A program made the translations under genes and the position numbers. Positions 54,226 to 62,331 of a stretch of 64,000 bases of DNA are shown here, piece by piece (the first letter of the stretch is position 1; each line of letters opens with the position of its first letter). The notes under the pieces were generated by a model, which searched no databases, was not told where the DNA came from, and saw only the letters and a list, made by a program, of their open reading frames with translations. The DNA lies in NCBI RefSeq assembly GCF_015291625.1, contig NZ_CP030047.1, positions 1,612,001 to 1,676,000 on the forward strand, given 5' to 3'. Origin of the DNA: Bradyrhizobium sp. CCBAU 53421. GTDB lineage: Bacteria > Pseudomonadota > Alphaproteobacteria > Rhizobiales > Xanthobacteraceae.

Positions 54226-54531
54226 TCAAGCAGTTTCTGTCGTTCGCTCCATTCCACTCTTGCTAGATTCAGCAGACATGCAACTCTGACTTTGGCCCCG
54301 CGGGGTCACATGCGCCGCGGCGATCGCTGTTTCAACTTCAAGGTTGAAGTCGGTCAGGCTTTCGAGGCCGAAGTCAGTGAAGGCGGGGATCTGCTGATCG
54401 TCGGGCCCGTAGACCCAGAGGCAACCGTCTTCCGGCTCCATGTCGACATAGACCTCCCACAGCAGTTCGGCGTTCTCGCCGAGCATTTCGGCAGCGAGCG
54501 GGAGGGTGTAAACTCGGGTGATCGCAGCCAC
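54226..54531 (-). CDS. IS66-linked accessory ORF
   Basis: A 101-residue protein: AAITRVYTLPLAAEMLGENAELLWEV, then MEPEDGCLWVYGPDDQ and AFTDFGLESL. Small proteins of this type follow tnpC in several rhizobial IS66 elements. The C-terminal 25 residues look like read-through into foreign sequence. It lies directly after the shortened transposase. Confidence 0.6.
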   Translation of the reverse strand: MAAITRVYTLPLAAEMLGENAELLWEVYVDMEPEDGCLWVYGPDDQQIPAFTDFGLESLTDFNLEVETAIAAAHVTPRGQSQSCMSAESSKSGMERTTETA

Positions 54532-54533
54532 GG

Positions 54534-55286
54534 TCAGGCCGCCAGTCTGGCGTCGGATGGGGCGCGCCAGTTCCAGGGAAGAAGCTCGTCAATGCGATTG
54601 GCTGCGTGGTCGCTGATCGGATCCGGTTCGTAGAGTTTGTCAAAGCCGGCACAGGCGTCGGCGTGCAGGAAGCCGGATGCAGGCGCCAGAATGGCTTGAG
54701 CGTGCTCACCTTTGCGGTCAGGCGAGTAGCGATAGTAGGCCGCCGGTGGATTGGGCGAGCCCCAGGTGCCTTCATTGCGCACAACGACCCATAGCCGGCC
54801 GCTTTTGGTGCGCCCGCGTCCGGGATCCTGAACCGGGATCGGCGTGTCGTCGGCATGGATGGTCGGGCCGGCGCGAGCGTAGTCGCCGATGCGCTCAGCT
54901 ACCGGCGCCATCATCCATGCAGCCCGTCCGACCCAATCGGCCAGGGTCGATCGATCCAGGTCGACGCCCTCGCGCGCGTAGATTCCGGACTGTCGGTTCA
55001 AAGGCAGGTGGTCGCAATATTTGGAGACCAGCACATGGGCGATCAACTTTTGGCCGGGCCTGCCGCGCTCGATAGGCAGGCTTGGCATCGTCGGCTGCGT
55101 AATGGCCTCGCAGTCCCGGCAGCTCAGTTTCGGCCGCACATGCACGATGACCTTGAAGTGTAATGGTACATATTCCAGCACCTCCCGCTCATCGTCGCTG
55201 ATCCTGCGCAACCGCTCGGAGCCGCAGGCCGGGCAGGCGCAAACCCCGCCGTGGGTGATGATCTCGCGCGGCAGGTGATCGGGCAT
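54534..55286 (-). pseudogene. tnpC: IS66 transposase TnpC, shortened at the N-terminus and internally
   Basis: A 250-residue remnant; intact TnpC has about 500. It starts at LPREIITH and keeps the zinc ribbon (CACPACGSERL), YVPLHFKVIVHVRPK, the DRSTLADWVGRAAWM segment and HADDTPIPVQDPGRGRTK with the first catalytic acids. After DKLYEPDPI it jumps to the closing NRIDELLPWNW, so the rest of the DDE domain is deleted. It cannot be active. Confidence 0.85.
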
Positions 55287-57226
55287 CGTTGAGGCAGCGA
55301 TGCAGAGTAGAGGGTGCGATCCCGAGAGCGCGTGCTGCTTTCTCTATCGTCATGCACTCGCCGTCCTGCACTTGCTGTTTCGGCTCGAAGCACGGGATCT
55401 CCCAGTGCGTCCGCAGGCTCGACACACGATTTGCCGTAAACGACAGTCCTGTGGCCGTTGTACGGCCTTGGCGATTGAGGATGCCGGCGATCTTGGTGTC
55501 GGGATAATGTGCAGCCAGTCGCCGCAGCAGATCGATCGTATCGTCGGCGGTGCGGATCGGCGATGGATGCGAGTGCGGCAATGGGACATTAACTTCACTG
55601 AAGAGACCGCCGCGCCAACGCAGCGTCAGGTGAGCGCTGTATTTATCGCGCTCGACTCTCAAGGTGACATCGTCGAGCAGCGTGCGGAGCAATTCCTTGC
55701 GATCGCGATCGCTCGTCGTGGGAGCGAACCAGATACGCTTGAGGTCTTTACCGAGTGCAAGGATCGCGTCGCGTTCGTCGTGCGTAAGCGAGCGCGGTCG
55801 GGCATGTTCGCGGTCCGAGAGTTCGGATTCGGCAGTCTTCAGTTCCAGCAAAGCGCTTTCCCATTCTGCTTCGAGACCACGCGCGACAAGTCTATTCTCC
55901 GGGTCCACAGCGCGATAGCGTCGCTCGGCGCGCCGCGCGTTGTAGCGCGCACGCTCGACGTCGCGACGGAACTGCGCGAGAGTCGTCTCGTGATCGGCGT
56001 CGAATTGCTCGATCGCCTGGAGCGAGGCTTCCAGGCCTGCGGGCTCGAGAGCCGCAAGGAACGCTTCGACGACAGCCGCATCGATCTGCACACCGCCGAT
56101 GTTGAGGCAGTACTCGCCCCGGCCGTTGACGATGTTCTTGCCGGCGCAGTGATATCCGGGCGCCGAGAACCGGCCGCTGTAGTGTACGGCCAGGCGCCGA
56201 CCGCAGTGTCCGCATACGGCGAGGCCTTGCAGGAGTGCTGCGCCTTCTCTCACGGCGCCCCCGCTCTGGTGCGGTCGAGGACGGATATTCTGCGCCAGGC
56301 GCTTCTGGTTCGCCTCGAAGGTATTCCAATCGATGTATCCGGCATGATGGTCACGAATGAACACCGGCCACTGCTCGCGATCGCGTTGTCTGATGCGCTT
56401 TCGGATTCGACCGCCCGCATCGAGATAGCATGTCTGCTGGGTGCGGCCATACACATAAACGCCGGCATAGAACGGGTTGGTGAGGACCTGGTGGATCTTT
56501 GTGTAAGTGGGGGCGACCCAGCGGAGATCGACAAGGCCGTTGGAGTGCAGCGGAAAGCGCAGGCCTTTGTGAGCGGAACCACAGCCACACGCGTCGTGCC
56601 GAGCCGAATTCGGCAAAGCGGTCGAAGACCGCATGGATCGCGGCTTGCACCGACTCGTCAGGATGCAACAGCACCTCCCCGTCGGCGTCGCCCCGTACCA
56701 GACCCACCGGCAGCCCGCGGTGCAGCTCCCCGCGTGCGGCCTTGTTGCGGATGCCACCGAGCAGCCGCGCACGCAGCACATGCAGCTCTGCCTCTGACAT
56801 CGTACCTTTGAGCCCGAGCACCAGGCGGTCATTGAACAAGCCCGGATGATAAATCCCATCTCCATCACCGATGAGCGTGTGGGTCAGGCCACATAGATCG
56901 AGCAGACGGTACCAATCAGCATTATTGCGCGCTAGTCGCGAGACTTCCAAGCCGAGCACGATGCCCACCTGGCCGAGGCCGACCTCCGCGGTCATACGCG
57001 CGAAGCCGGTGCGCTCGGAAAGGCCGGAACCGGAAATACCGAGGTCCTCATCGATGACCTTCACCTGATCGCGTCGCCAACCAAGCCGCGCGGCGCGTTC
57101 GGCTAACTCGTACTGACGGGCAGTGGACTCGCGATTATGCTCGACCTGCGTCGTACTGGACTGACGCACGTAAACGATTGCGCATCGGCGTAGGTGCTCA
57201 GCGGTGATCTTGCTCAGTTCGTTCAT
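55284..57226 (-). pseudogene. Large serine recombinase, frameshifted and cut off by IS66 sequence
   Basis: A site-specific recombinase of the resolvase/invertase superfamily. The N-terminal catalytic domain is complete with S23 in YVRQSS and GLEVSRLARN. At about 56566 an extra A in a CAAAGG run shifts the frame: reading passes from VWLWFRSQ to GLRFPLHSNGL. The second frame then carries the recombinase domain (KIHQVLTNPFYAGVYVYGRT), the zinc ribbon (LAVCGHCGRRLAVHY) and the coiled coil. The C-terminus ends at LHRCLND, where IS66 sequence begins. So it has at least two disabling changes. Confidence 0.85.
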
Positions 57227-57374
57227 CGTTGTGATCTCCGGCAGTGGCGATTGCTCGGGCGATTAGTCGGGCGAGTCGCAGCACGAGATGTGCGCGCTGC
57301 TCTTTATCGAGGGCCTCCCATACGGGTACGGCACCGTGCTGAGGTGGTGGGTCGAGCAAGCTTAGCTGCTGCAT
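57198..57374 (-). CDS. Small ORF upstream of the serine recombinase
   Basis: A 58-residue protein, MQQLSLLDPPPQHG followed by VWEALDKEQRAHLVLRLARLIARAI. ORFs of this kind regularly precede recombinases of this family in rhizobial islands. It overlaps the recombinase start by 29 bases, which suggests coupled translation. Its function is unknown. Confidence 0.65.
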   Translation of the reverse strand: MQQLSLLDPPPQHGAVPVWEALDKEQRAHLVLRLARLIARAIATAGDHNDERTEQDHR

Positions 57375-57630
57375 GGCTGTCCTCCGATTCCGGTGGCAGG
57401 ACAGTATGCGCGGCATCCGATTGCCGCAGCAAAGCGTCGACGATCGTCCGGGCGTGCAGCAACTCGGCGTGGGAAGCCAGGAATGCCGCTTGAGCTAATT
57501 GCGGGCTTGCATGCGGTAAATGTTGTGCGATAGCCAGATCTGTCCACGCGGCCGGTACAAGGGCACGGGTACCATCGGGCAGTACAAGCGTCAGATGAAG
57601 TTCGCCGCGTCGATGACACCAGCCAAGCAC
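57304..57630 (-). pseudogene. DUF5372-like recombinase companion, 5' end lost
   Basis: Reading from 57630, LGWCHRRGELHLTLVLPDGT and ALVPAAWTDL match DUF5372-like proteins that accompany these recombinases. The frame is open further upstream to about 57735 (VTIVRSRHPFEGSALNV), giving a better family match, but no start codon with a ribosome site is found there. The upstream end meets the group II intron remnant, so the gene is probably truncated. Confidence 0.55.
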
Positions 57631-57734
57631 ATTGAGCGCAGATCCCTCAAAGGGATGGCGCGACCGAACGATGGTTACCTGATCGGGATAGTCGTCGAGA
57701 TGATGAGCGCGGTGGTGGGTAGTCTGTCGAGTAG

Positions 57735-58577
57735 TCTTTCGGGAGTCTCGATCATGATCGGGTCCTCCGGTTTGTCGAACATCGAGTCGGTGATCCGCGC
57801 CTGATCAGCTTGATCCGGCGCTGGTTGAAAGCGGGTGTCTTGGAAGACGGAGCGGTGCATCCGAGCGAACAAGGAACGCCACAAGGCGGATCGATCAGTG
57901 TGCTTTTGAGCAACCTCTACCTTCATTACGTTCTCGACCTCTGGTTCGAACGCGTGGTGAAGGGCCGGTTGCGGGGCGAAGCCCGACTGGTGCGCTATAT
58001 CGACGACTTTGTGATCTGCTTCCAATATCGATCGGACGCCATCCGCGTACAGGAGGCCTTGCGTCTTCGGTTGGGGAAGTTCGGCCTCACTCTAGAGCCG
58101 ACCAAGACCAAGTTGGTCGAGTTTGGTCGGTTCGCGCAAAGACACGCGGGCAAACGCGGCAGAAACCGCCCGGAAACAATCTACTTTCTGGGTCTAACGC
58201 TCTATTGCCCGCGAAACCAAAGAGGCAACTTCAAGGTTGGGATGCGTACCGAGAAATCTCGGCTAAAGCGCAGCCTTATGTCTCTGCAGGAGCTGATGCG
58301 GCGAATACGGCATTACAAGATCAGTGACCAGGCCGATGAAATCAACGTCGTCCTGCGCGGCCACTATGGCTATTACGGCGTCGCCGGAAATCTCCGGAGC
58401 CTCGTAAAAGTTTATCGGGCCGTGGAGCGTTACTGGCGCGGAATGCTGCGCAGCCGCAGCTGGGCAGGCCGACGCCTCACTTGGGACGCCTTCAACCAAA
58501 TCAAAGAACGGACACCGTTGCTGAAGCCTAAGCTGCGCCTCCCTTATCGGGAGCTGCAGGCGCTAGCAGTGCTGTGA
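57735..58577 (+). pseudogene. Group II intron reverse transcriptase, 3' part
   Basis: The C-terminal part of an intron-encoded reverse transcriptase. In-frame sequence begins at about 57738 (LDHDRVLRFVEHRVGDPRLI), while the N-terminal fingers are missing. Kept parts are EQGTPQGGSISVLLSNLYLH, the RYIDDFVICF active site (YIDD) and a GIIM-type maturase segment (KISDQADEINVVLRGHYGYYG). It is 5'-truncated and inactive on its own. Confidence 0.85.
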
Positions 58578-58750
58578 ACCAACTGTCGAAGAGCGTCGGT
58601 GCGGGAAATCCGCACGCCACGTTCTGTGGGAACCGGGGGCGGGCGACCGCCTCCGGTGACCCGGTGGCGAGCTCAAGAAGCCATGCCGGCTCGGTGAGGG
58701 CACTGACGTGAAAACGTCAGCAACAGTGAGGCCCCGCAAAGGCTACCGCT
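58578..58750 (+). ncRNA. 3' RNA segment of a group II intron
   Basis: Directly after the transcriptase come strong hairpins: GTGCGG/CCGCAC at 58599-58615, a CGGGGGCGGGCGACCGCC stretch, and CTGACGT-GAAA-ACGTCAG at 58703-58720 with a GAAA tetraloop. The GAGCGTCGGTGCGGGAAATC run matches what usually follows bacterial group II RTs. Boundaries are approximate and domain V was not modelled. Confidence 0.5.
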
Positions 58751-58755
58751 TCAAG

Positions 58756-59076
58756 GCTCGTCTCTACCATCCACCCCGCTGTCGTGAAAACCTTGCGCCA
58801 TCGCCTTCCGCTTCCGCGCCAGCGCATGGACTTTTGCTCCTTCTCCCGGGGCGCCAACGCATCGTGCTAGGGGTGGATGGAAAACACCACTTCTCCGAGA
58901 ATGGCCATCCGTCGTTGAAGATCTATGGTGACATGGTATCGGCTGACCGCGAGTTGCGCCTCGCCGGTTATGAGGTCTACCGATTCGGAGCGAATGAGCT
59001 GGTCGGCGAGGGCGCCGAACTGAGGATCACCGATTTCTTCGAAAAGCTTTTCCGCCTGCATCGCGTCGGGCGCTGA
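58756..59076 (+). pseudogene. PD-(D/E)XK-nuclease-like fragment, frameshifted
   Basis: A C-terminal fragment ending at 59076. It reads HPAVVKTLRHRLPLPRQRMDF in one frame, then from 58835 LLLLPGRQRIVLGVDGKHHF in the next; one T is missing from the run at 58832-58835. The RIVLGVDGKHH element and LRLAGYEVYRFGANEL resemble a restriction-endonuclease fold (D then DGK-like). The 5' part is lost at the intron joint. Confidence 0.55.
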
Positions 59077-59106
59077 CCGCGCTCCTCCACCGAAGGCACG
59101 AAACCC

Positions 59107-59135
59107 TTGCATGTCGGAAAATCAGACATTATATT
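59107..59135 (+). promoter_or_regulatory. Promoter with embedded inverted repeat for the island operon
   Basis: TTGCAT at 59107-59112 and TATATT at 59130-59135 are 17 bases apart, good sigma-70-type elements. Between and overlapping them, ATGTCGGA and TCAGACAT form an imperfect inverted repeat (59111-59129), a natural operator for the XRE protein encoded second in the operon. Transcription would begin near 59142, about 20 bases before the first ATG. Confidence 0.65.
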
Positions 59136-59162
59136 CGCTGCGGGTCCTAGAAAGACACAGAG

Positions 59163-59510
59163 ATGGTAACAACCACCACGCTCGCTCCGCCGCCCGTCAA
59201 GATTGCGCCGTTCCCCTTGGCCGCCGTCGAGGCGAAATTGCGCGACGAATTGGTCGAGGCTGTGAAGATCGAGGCGTCGATTAGGGGCATGGCCCTGCCC
59301 GCGGCACCTGCAGATATCGCCAAAGCATCCGTTCACGTGGACTCGTTGGTGGTCGTTTCAATCCTGTGCGCAGTCGAACCGATTGTCGGGTTCGAACTGC
59401 CTGAGAGCGTCGTCCGCGCAGGCGGCTACATGTCCGTCGAGGGCGCACTCGGCCAGCTACTGCCCCGTTTGGAGAAAGAGTGGACGAAGAAGAAAGGAGC
59501 GAAATCATGA
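59163..59510 (+). CDS. Acyl-carrier-protein-like protein
   Basis: A 115-residue protein. Residues 58-96 resemble a carrier domain: HVDSLVVVSILCAVEPIVGFELPE, then SVEGALGQLL. S61 in VDSL would be the phosphopantetheine site, by analogy with DSL in acyl carrier proteins. The N-terminal 35 residues are unlike ACP, and no phosphopantetheinyl transferase or synthase gene is nearby. It is the first gene of the operon, and its TGA overlaps the next ATG. The assignment is from pattern only. Confidence 0.6.
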   Translation: MVTTTTLAPPPVKIAPFPLAAVEAKLRDELVEAVKIEASIRGMALPAAPADIAKASVHVDSLVVVSILCAVEPIVGFELPESVVRAGGYMSVEGALGQLLPRLEKEWTKKKGAKS

Positions 59511-59878
59511 CCGATCTCGCAGTTCATCAGGATAACGATGACGAAGCGCGCCGGCTTCTCGGCGATCGGCTCCGTGAAGCTCGCAAGTACCTCGGTCTCA
59601 AGCAGGAGGAGGTCGCAACTTATTTGAAGATCCCGCGAACCGCCCTGACGGATATTGAGAACGGTCTACGCCGCGTCGAGGCGATCGAACTCGCCCGGCT
59701 TGCAAAGTTGTACCGTCAGCCGGTGGGCTATTTCACTGGAGAAGACGCTGCGGCGAGCCTGCCAATCGATGTGGCCCACTTGGCGCGCAAGGCGGCCGAC
59801 CTGTCGGAGCAGGACCGCACCGAGCTCGGACGTTTCGCCGAATACCTGCGCGCTCGCTCGCGCGCCGCGCAAGGCTAA
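59507..59878 (+). CDS. XRE-family transcriptional regulator
   Basis: A 123-residue regulator with a helix-turn-helix at about residues 20-75 (LREARKYLGLKQEEVATYLKIPRTALTDIENG), followed by a helical tail. It fits the regulator half of XRE-ImmA/IrrE pairs, where a zinc protease cleaves or relieves the repressor. It starts inside the stop of the first gene (ATGA) and ends 3 bases before the protease gene. Likely operator: the inverted repeat at 59111-59129. Confidence 0.9.
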   Translation: MTDLAVHQDNDDEARRLLGDRLREARKYLGLKQEEVATYLKIPRTALTDIENGLRRVEAIELARLAKLYRQPVGYFTGEDAAASLPIDVAHLARKAADLSEQDRTELGRFAEYLRARSRAAQG

Positions 59879-59881
59879 CCG

Positions 59882-60894
59882 ATGGTGGCTGCGGATTATC
59901 CGAGCGCGGTTCGCGCTGGCACGATGGCTGCGGCGCGGCTCCATCGGCAACTTGACCTGCGTCAGCAGATCGAGGCGGCCGGGGGAACGTCGATGTTTTC
60001 GCAGCCATCCATTCCGTAGATTTGCCCCTGCTCGTGCGACCCCTGCAAGGCCTCCTCGGTGCTTATCTGAGCGATCCTGTACCTGGTGTGCTCGTCACGA
60101 CACAGCGTCCGATGAGCATTCAACGGTTCACTGCGGCGCATGAGCTCGGACATTTCCGCCTCCAGCATCAGCCCAGTCTCGATGACGAAAGCATTCTGCG
60201 ACGGATGCCCTTGCAAGCGCAGCCGACCGGCGACTTTCAGGAGGTTGAGGCCGACGCGTTCGCTGTCGAGTTCATGATGCCGCGCTGGCTCGTCGCTTGG
60301 CATGCGACTCGTCAGGGCTGGACCGTTCCCGATTTTCGCCGACCGAGTGCGGTCTACCAGCTCTCGTTGCGAATCGGCGCGAGTTATGAGGCGACTTGCT
60401 GGACGCTCGCCCGCCACAGATTCATCCAGGCGACGCAGGCCCGGGAACTCCTTCAGACCAAACCGCGTGAGATGAAAGTCGCCCTGCTCGAGGCCTATCA
60501 GCCGCAGGACTACAGGGGAGACGTCTGGCTGCTCACCGAGCGCGACGCAGGTGCGCGCATCGACGGGAGCCGCAACGATCTGTTTGTTCTCCGGCTCGAA
60601 GAACATAGCGGCGGAGGCTATCTCTGGGATATCGATCAGCTCAAAGAGAGTGGGTTCGCCGTCGTGCGCGATGACCTGCAGGCGATTGACGCCGACGGCG
60701 TCGGCGGCCCCGTCATCCGGCGCGTGACTGCAACGCCACCGGACACTTATCGCGGACGGCTCGCGATCGACGAACGTCGACCATGGGATCCTGATCCGCC
60801 TCTTGCGACTCTTGCCGTGGACCTCGATCTCACCGGCCCTGAGCAAGAGGGGCTTTCCCGCGCCGAACGGCGGAGGCTGCTTGAGGCGGCATGA
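59882..60894 (+). pseudogene. ImmA/IrrE-type zinc protease with a one-base frameshift
   Basis: A COG2856-type metallopeptidase. The main frame holds HELGHF (two zinc His and the catalytic Glu) and EVEADAFAVEFMMP with the third ligand region, then a domain of about 200 residues. Its start is not in that frame: translation from ATG 59882 (MVAADYPSAVRAG) runs in another frame to the GGGGG at 59981-59985, and adding one G would join it to VDVFAAIHSVDLPLL. So it is a recent frameshift, a sequencing error or a slippery site. An AAGG precedes the ATG. Confidence 0.8.
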
Positions 60895-61577
60895 GCGACA
60901 TTACGATTTCGGTCGATCTGCGGGCTTCTTTCGGCGCCGCCCGCAATCAAGGGGCGCGCCCTACCTGCCTTGCCTTCGCGGCGAGCGATGCACATGCCTC
61001 TCTACGTGAGGGCTGGGTGCCGTTGTCCTGCGAATATGCCTTCTATCAGGCGCAACGGCGCGCCGGCCGGGCGCCGGACACCGGCGCGCTCCTTTCTTCG
61101 ATGCTGGAGGCGCTTCACAAGGATGGGCAACCCGTAGAGAGCGGCTGGCCCTATTTATCCGCAACACCCGCAGATGCGGCGTCATGGGTGCCGCCGCGTG
61201 AGCTCGGCAAACTGTTCGGCCGCAATGGCGCCGTCGCTACCCACTCGATCGACCACGTCATCCAGGAATTGGACCAAGGGCGCCCGGTGATCGTTCTGAC
61301 GATGCTGTCGCGCGCCTTCTATCAGCGCAACCCTCAGGGTGTCGTCGATCCATCGCCCGGCGAGCAATCCGAGCCCGACCGGCGCCACGCGGTGGTGGCG
61401 GTTGGGCATGGGAAGGTCGACGGCCAGCGTGCCGTGTTGGTGCGCAATAGTTGGGGGCCGACCTGGGGCGATGCGGGCTACGGCTGGCTTACGGAGCGGT
61501 TCCTTGGGCCACGCATTTATGCGGCCGCAATCTTGTTGGAGGACGTCGATGTACTTGCCGATCCCGTCGCAGCCTGA
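60891..61577 (+). CDS. C1-family (papain-like) cysteine protease
   Basis: A 228-residue papain-fold protease. Q20 and C26 (NQGARPTCLAFA) form the oxyanion and nucleophile, H166 (RRHAVVAVGHG) and N186 (VRNSWGPTWGDAGYGW) complete the site, all in standard order. It has no propeptide and no signal peptide, so it would be an active cytosolic enzyme that needs control. It overlaps the end of the ImmA-like gene by 4 bases. Papain-like proteases are unusual in such operons. Confidence 0.88.
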   Translation: MSDITISVDLRASFGAARNQGARPTCLAFAASDAHASLREGWVPLSCEYAFYQAQRRAGRAPDTGALLSSMLEALHKDGQPVESGWPYLSATPADAASWVPPRELGKLFGRNGAVATHSIDHVIQELDQGRPVIVLTMLSRAFYQRNPQGVVDPSPGEQSEPDRRHAVVAVGHGKVDGQRAVLVRNSWGPTWGDAGYGWLTERFLGPRIYAAAILLEDVDVLADPVAA

Positions 61578-62331
61578 CTGCGCGAGCGCCTGGCGCGAAG
61601 CCGTGCGCGCCGTCGATGCCCGACCGGGCCACTCGGCCTACAATGTGATCATCGACATTGCAGATCCGATCGCCCATGCAACGCTGGCGGATGCCCGAGT
61701 CGCGGTGGTCGACGAGTTCTTATCTAACTGCGACAAATCGGTGGAGACGGTGGCGAACACCATTTTTCCGGCCGGCCTCTATCGCCGCTATGGCGCTCCC
61801 GCCTTCTTCGATGTTTTCCGCGACAATGTTCTGAAGAAAGTTCGGCGAAGCGAACGTTGGTCCGGATACTATTTCGAGCGCATGATTCAATTTCCGGTGG
61901 CCGAGGGTGACGCGCCCAATCAGCTTTGGGATATCGTTGCGCGCCTGAAGAACGAGGACGTGCGAGCCCTGAACAAATTCGAGCTGTCGCTATTCGATCC
62001 TGTCCGGGATGTCGATAATTCGCCTTATGGCGGACAGTGCCTCAGTTTTATGAGCTTCAAGGTCATACCTGGCACGGAAAAAACACTGACTTTGACCGTG
62101 ATGTATCGCAATCACTTTTATATTGAAAAGCTGTTGGGCAACCTGATTGGACTTGGCCGCCTAATGGACTTTGTCGCTGATGAGGCCGACCTCAAGGTTG
62201 GCGCGCTCACCGTCATTTCCACCCATGCCGAAATCGACCACCCGCGCCGCAACGGAAAGGCTGCTAGCCGGTCCGACATTACTGCGATGATCGCAGAGTT
62301 CGATCAGGCAGCGGCCCCTCTCGCGGCTTGA
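61549..62331 (+). CDS. Thymidylate-synthase-like protein
   Basis: A 260-residue protein that I place in the thymidylate synthase fold by pattern: NTIFPAGLYRRYG near residue 70, then a nucleophile candidate C164 in GGQCLSFMSF, R187 in MYRNHF, N198 in LLGNLIGLGRL, and H226 in STHAEID, which recalls the HIY of the synthase. It could methylate or hydroxymethylate a pyrimidine nucleotide, or merely bind one. GGAGG lies 6 bases before the ATG, and the gene overlaps the protease gene by 29 bases. Its 3' end overlaps the opposite gene. Confidence 0.6.
   Translation: MYLPIPSQPDCASAWREAVRAVDARPGHSAYNVIIDIADPIAHATLADARVAVVDEFLSNCDKSVETVANTIFPAGLYRRYGAPAFFDVFRDNVLKKVRRSERWSGYYFERMIQFPVAEGDAPNQLWDIVARLKNEDVRALNKFELSLFDPVRDVDNSPYGGQCLSFMSFKVIPGTEKTLTLTVMYRNHFYIEKLLGNLIGLGRLMDFVADEADLKVGALTVISTHAEIDHPRRNGKAASRSDITAMIAEFDQAAAPLAA

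Larger units (their letters stand above)
54226..55286 (-). mobile_element. Degenerate IS66-family element
   Basis: The element keeps a shortened tnpC and the small ORF that usually follows it. The 5' part of tnpC, with tnpA and tnpB, is gone. Its left joint at about 55285 falls inside the serine recombinase gene. No terminal inverted repeats could be placed with confidence. Confidence 0.7.

Noticed and set aside
55300..56811. 503-residue plus-strand ORF
   Set aside because: Antisense to the serine recombinase; no recognisable domain.
57675..58025. 116-residue minus-strand ORF
   Set aside because: It overlaps the reverse transcriptase remnant on the other strand and has no family match.
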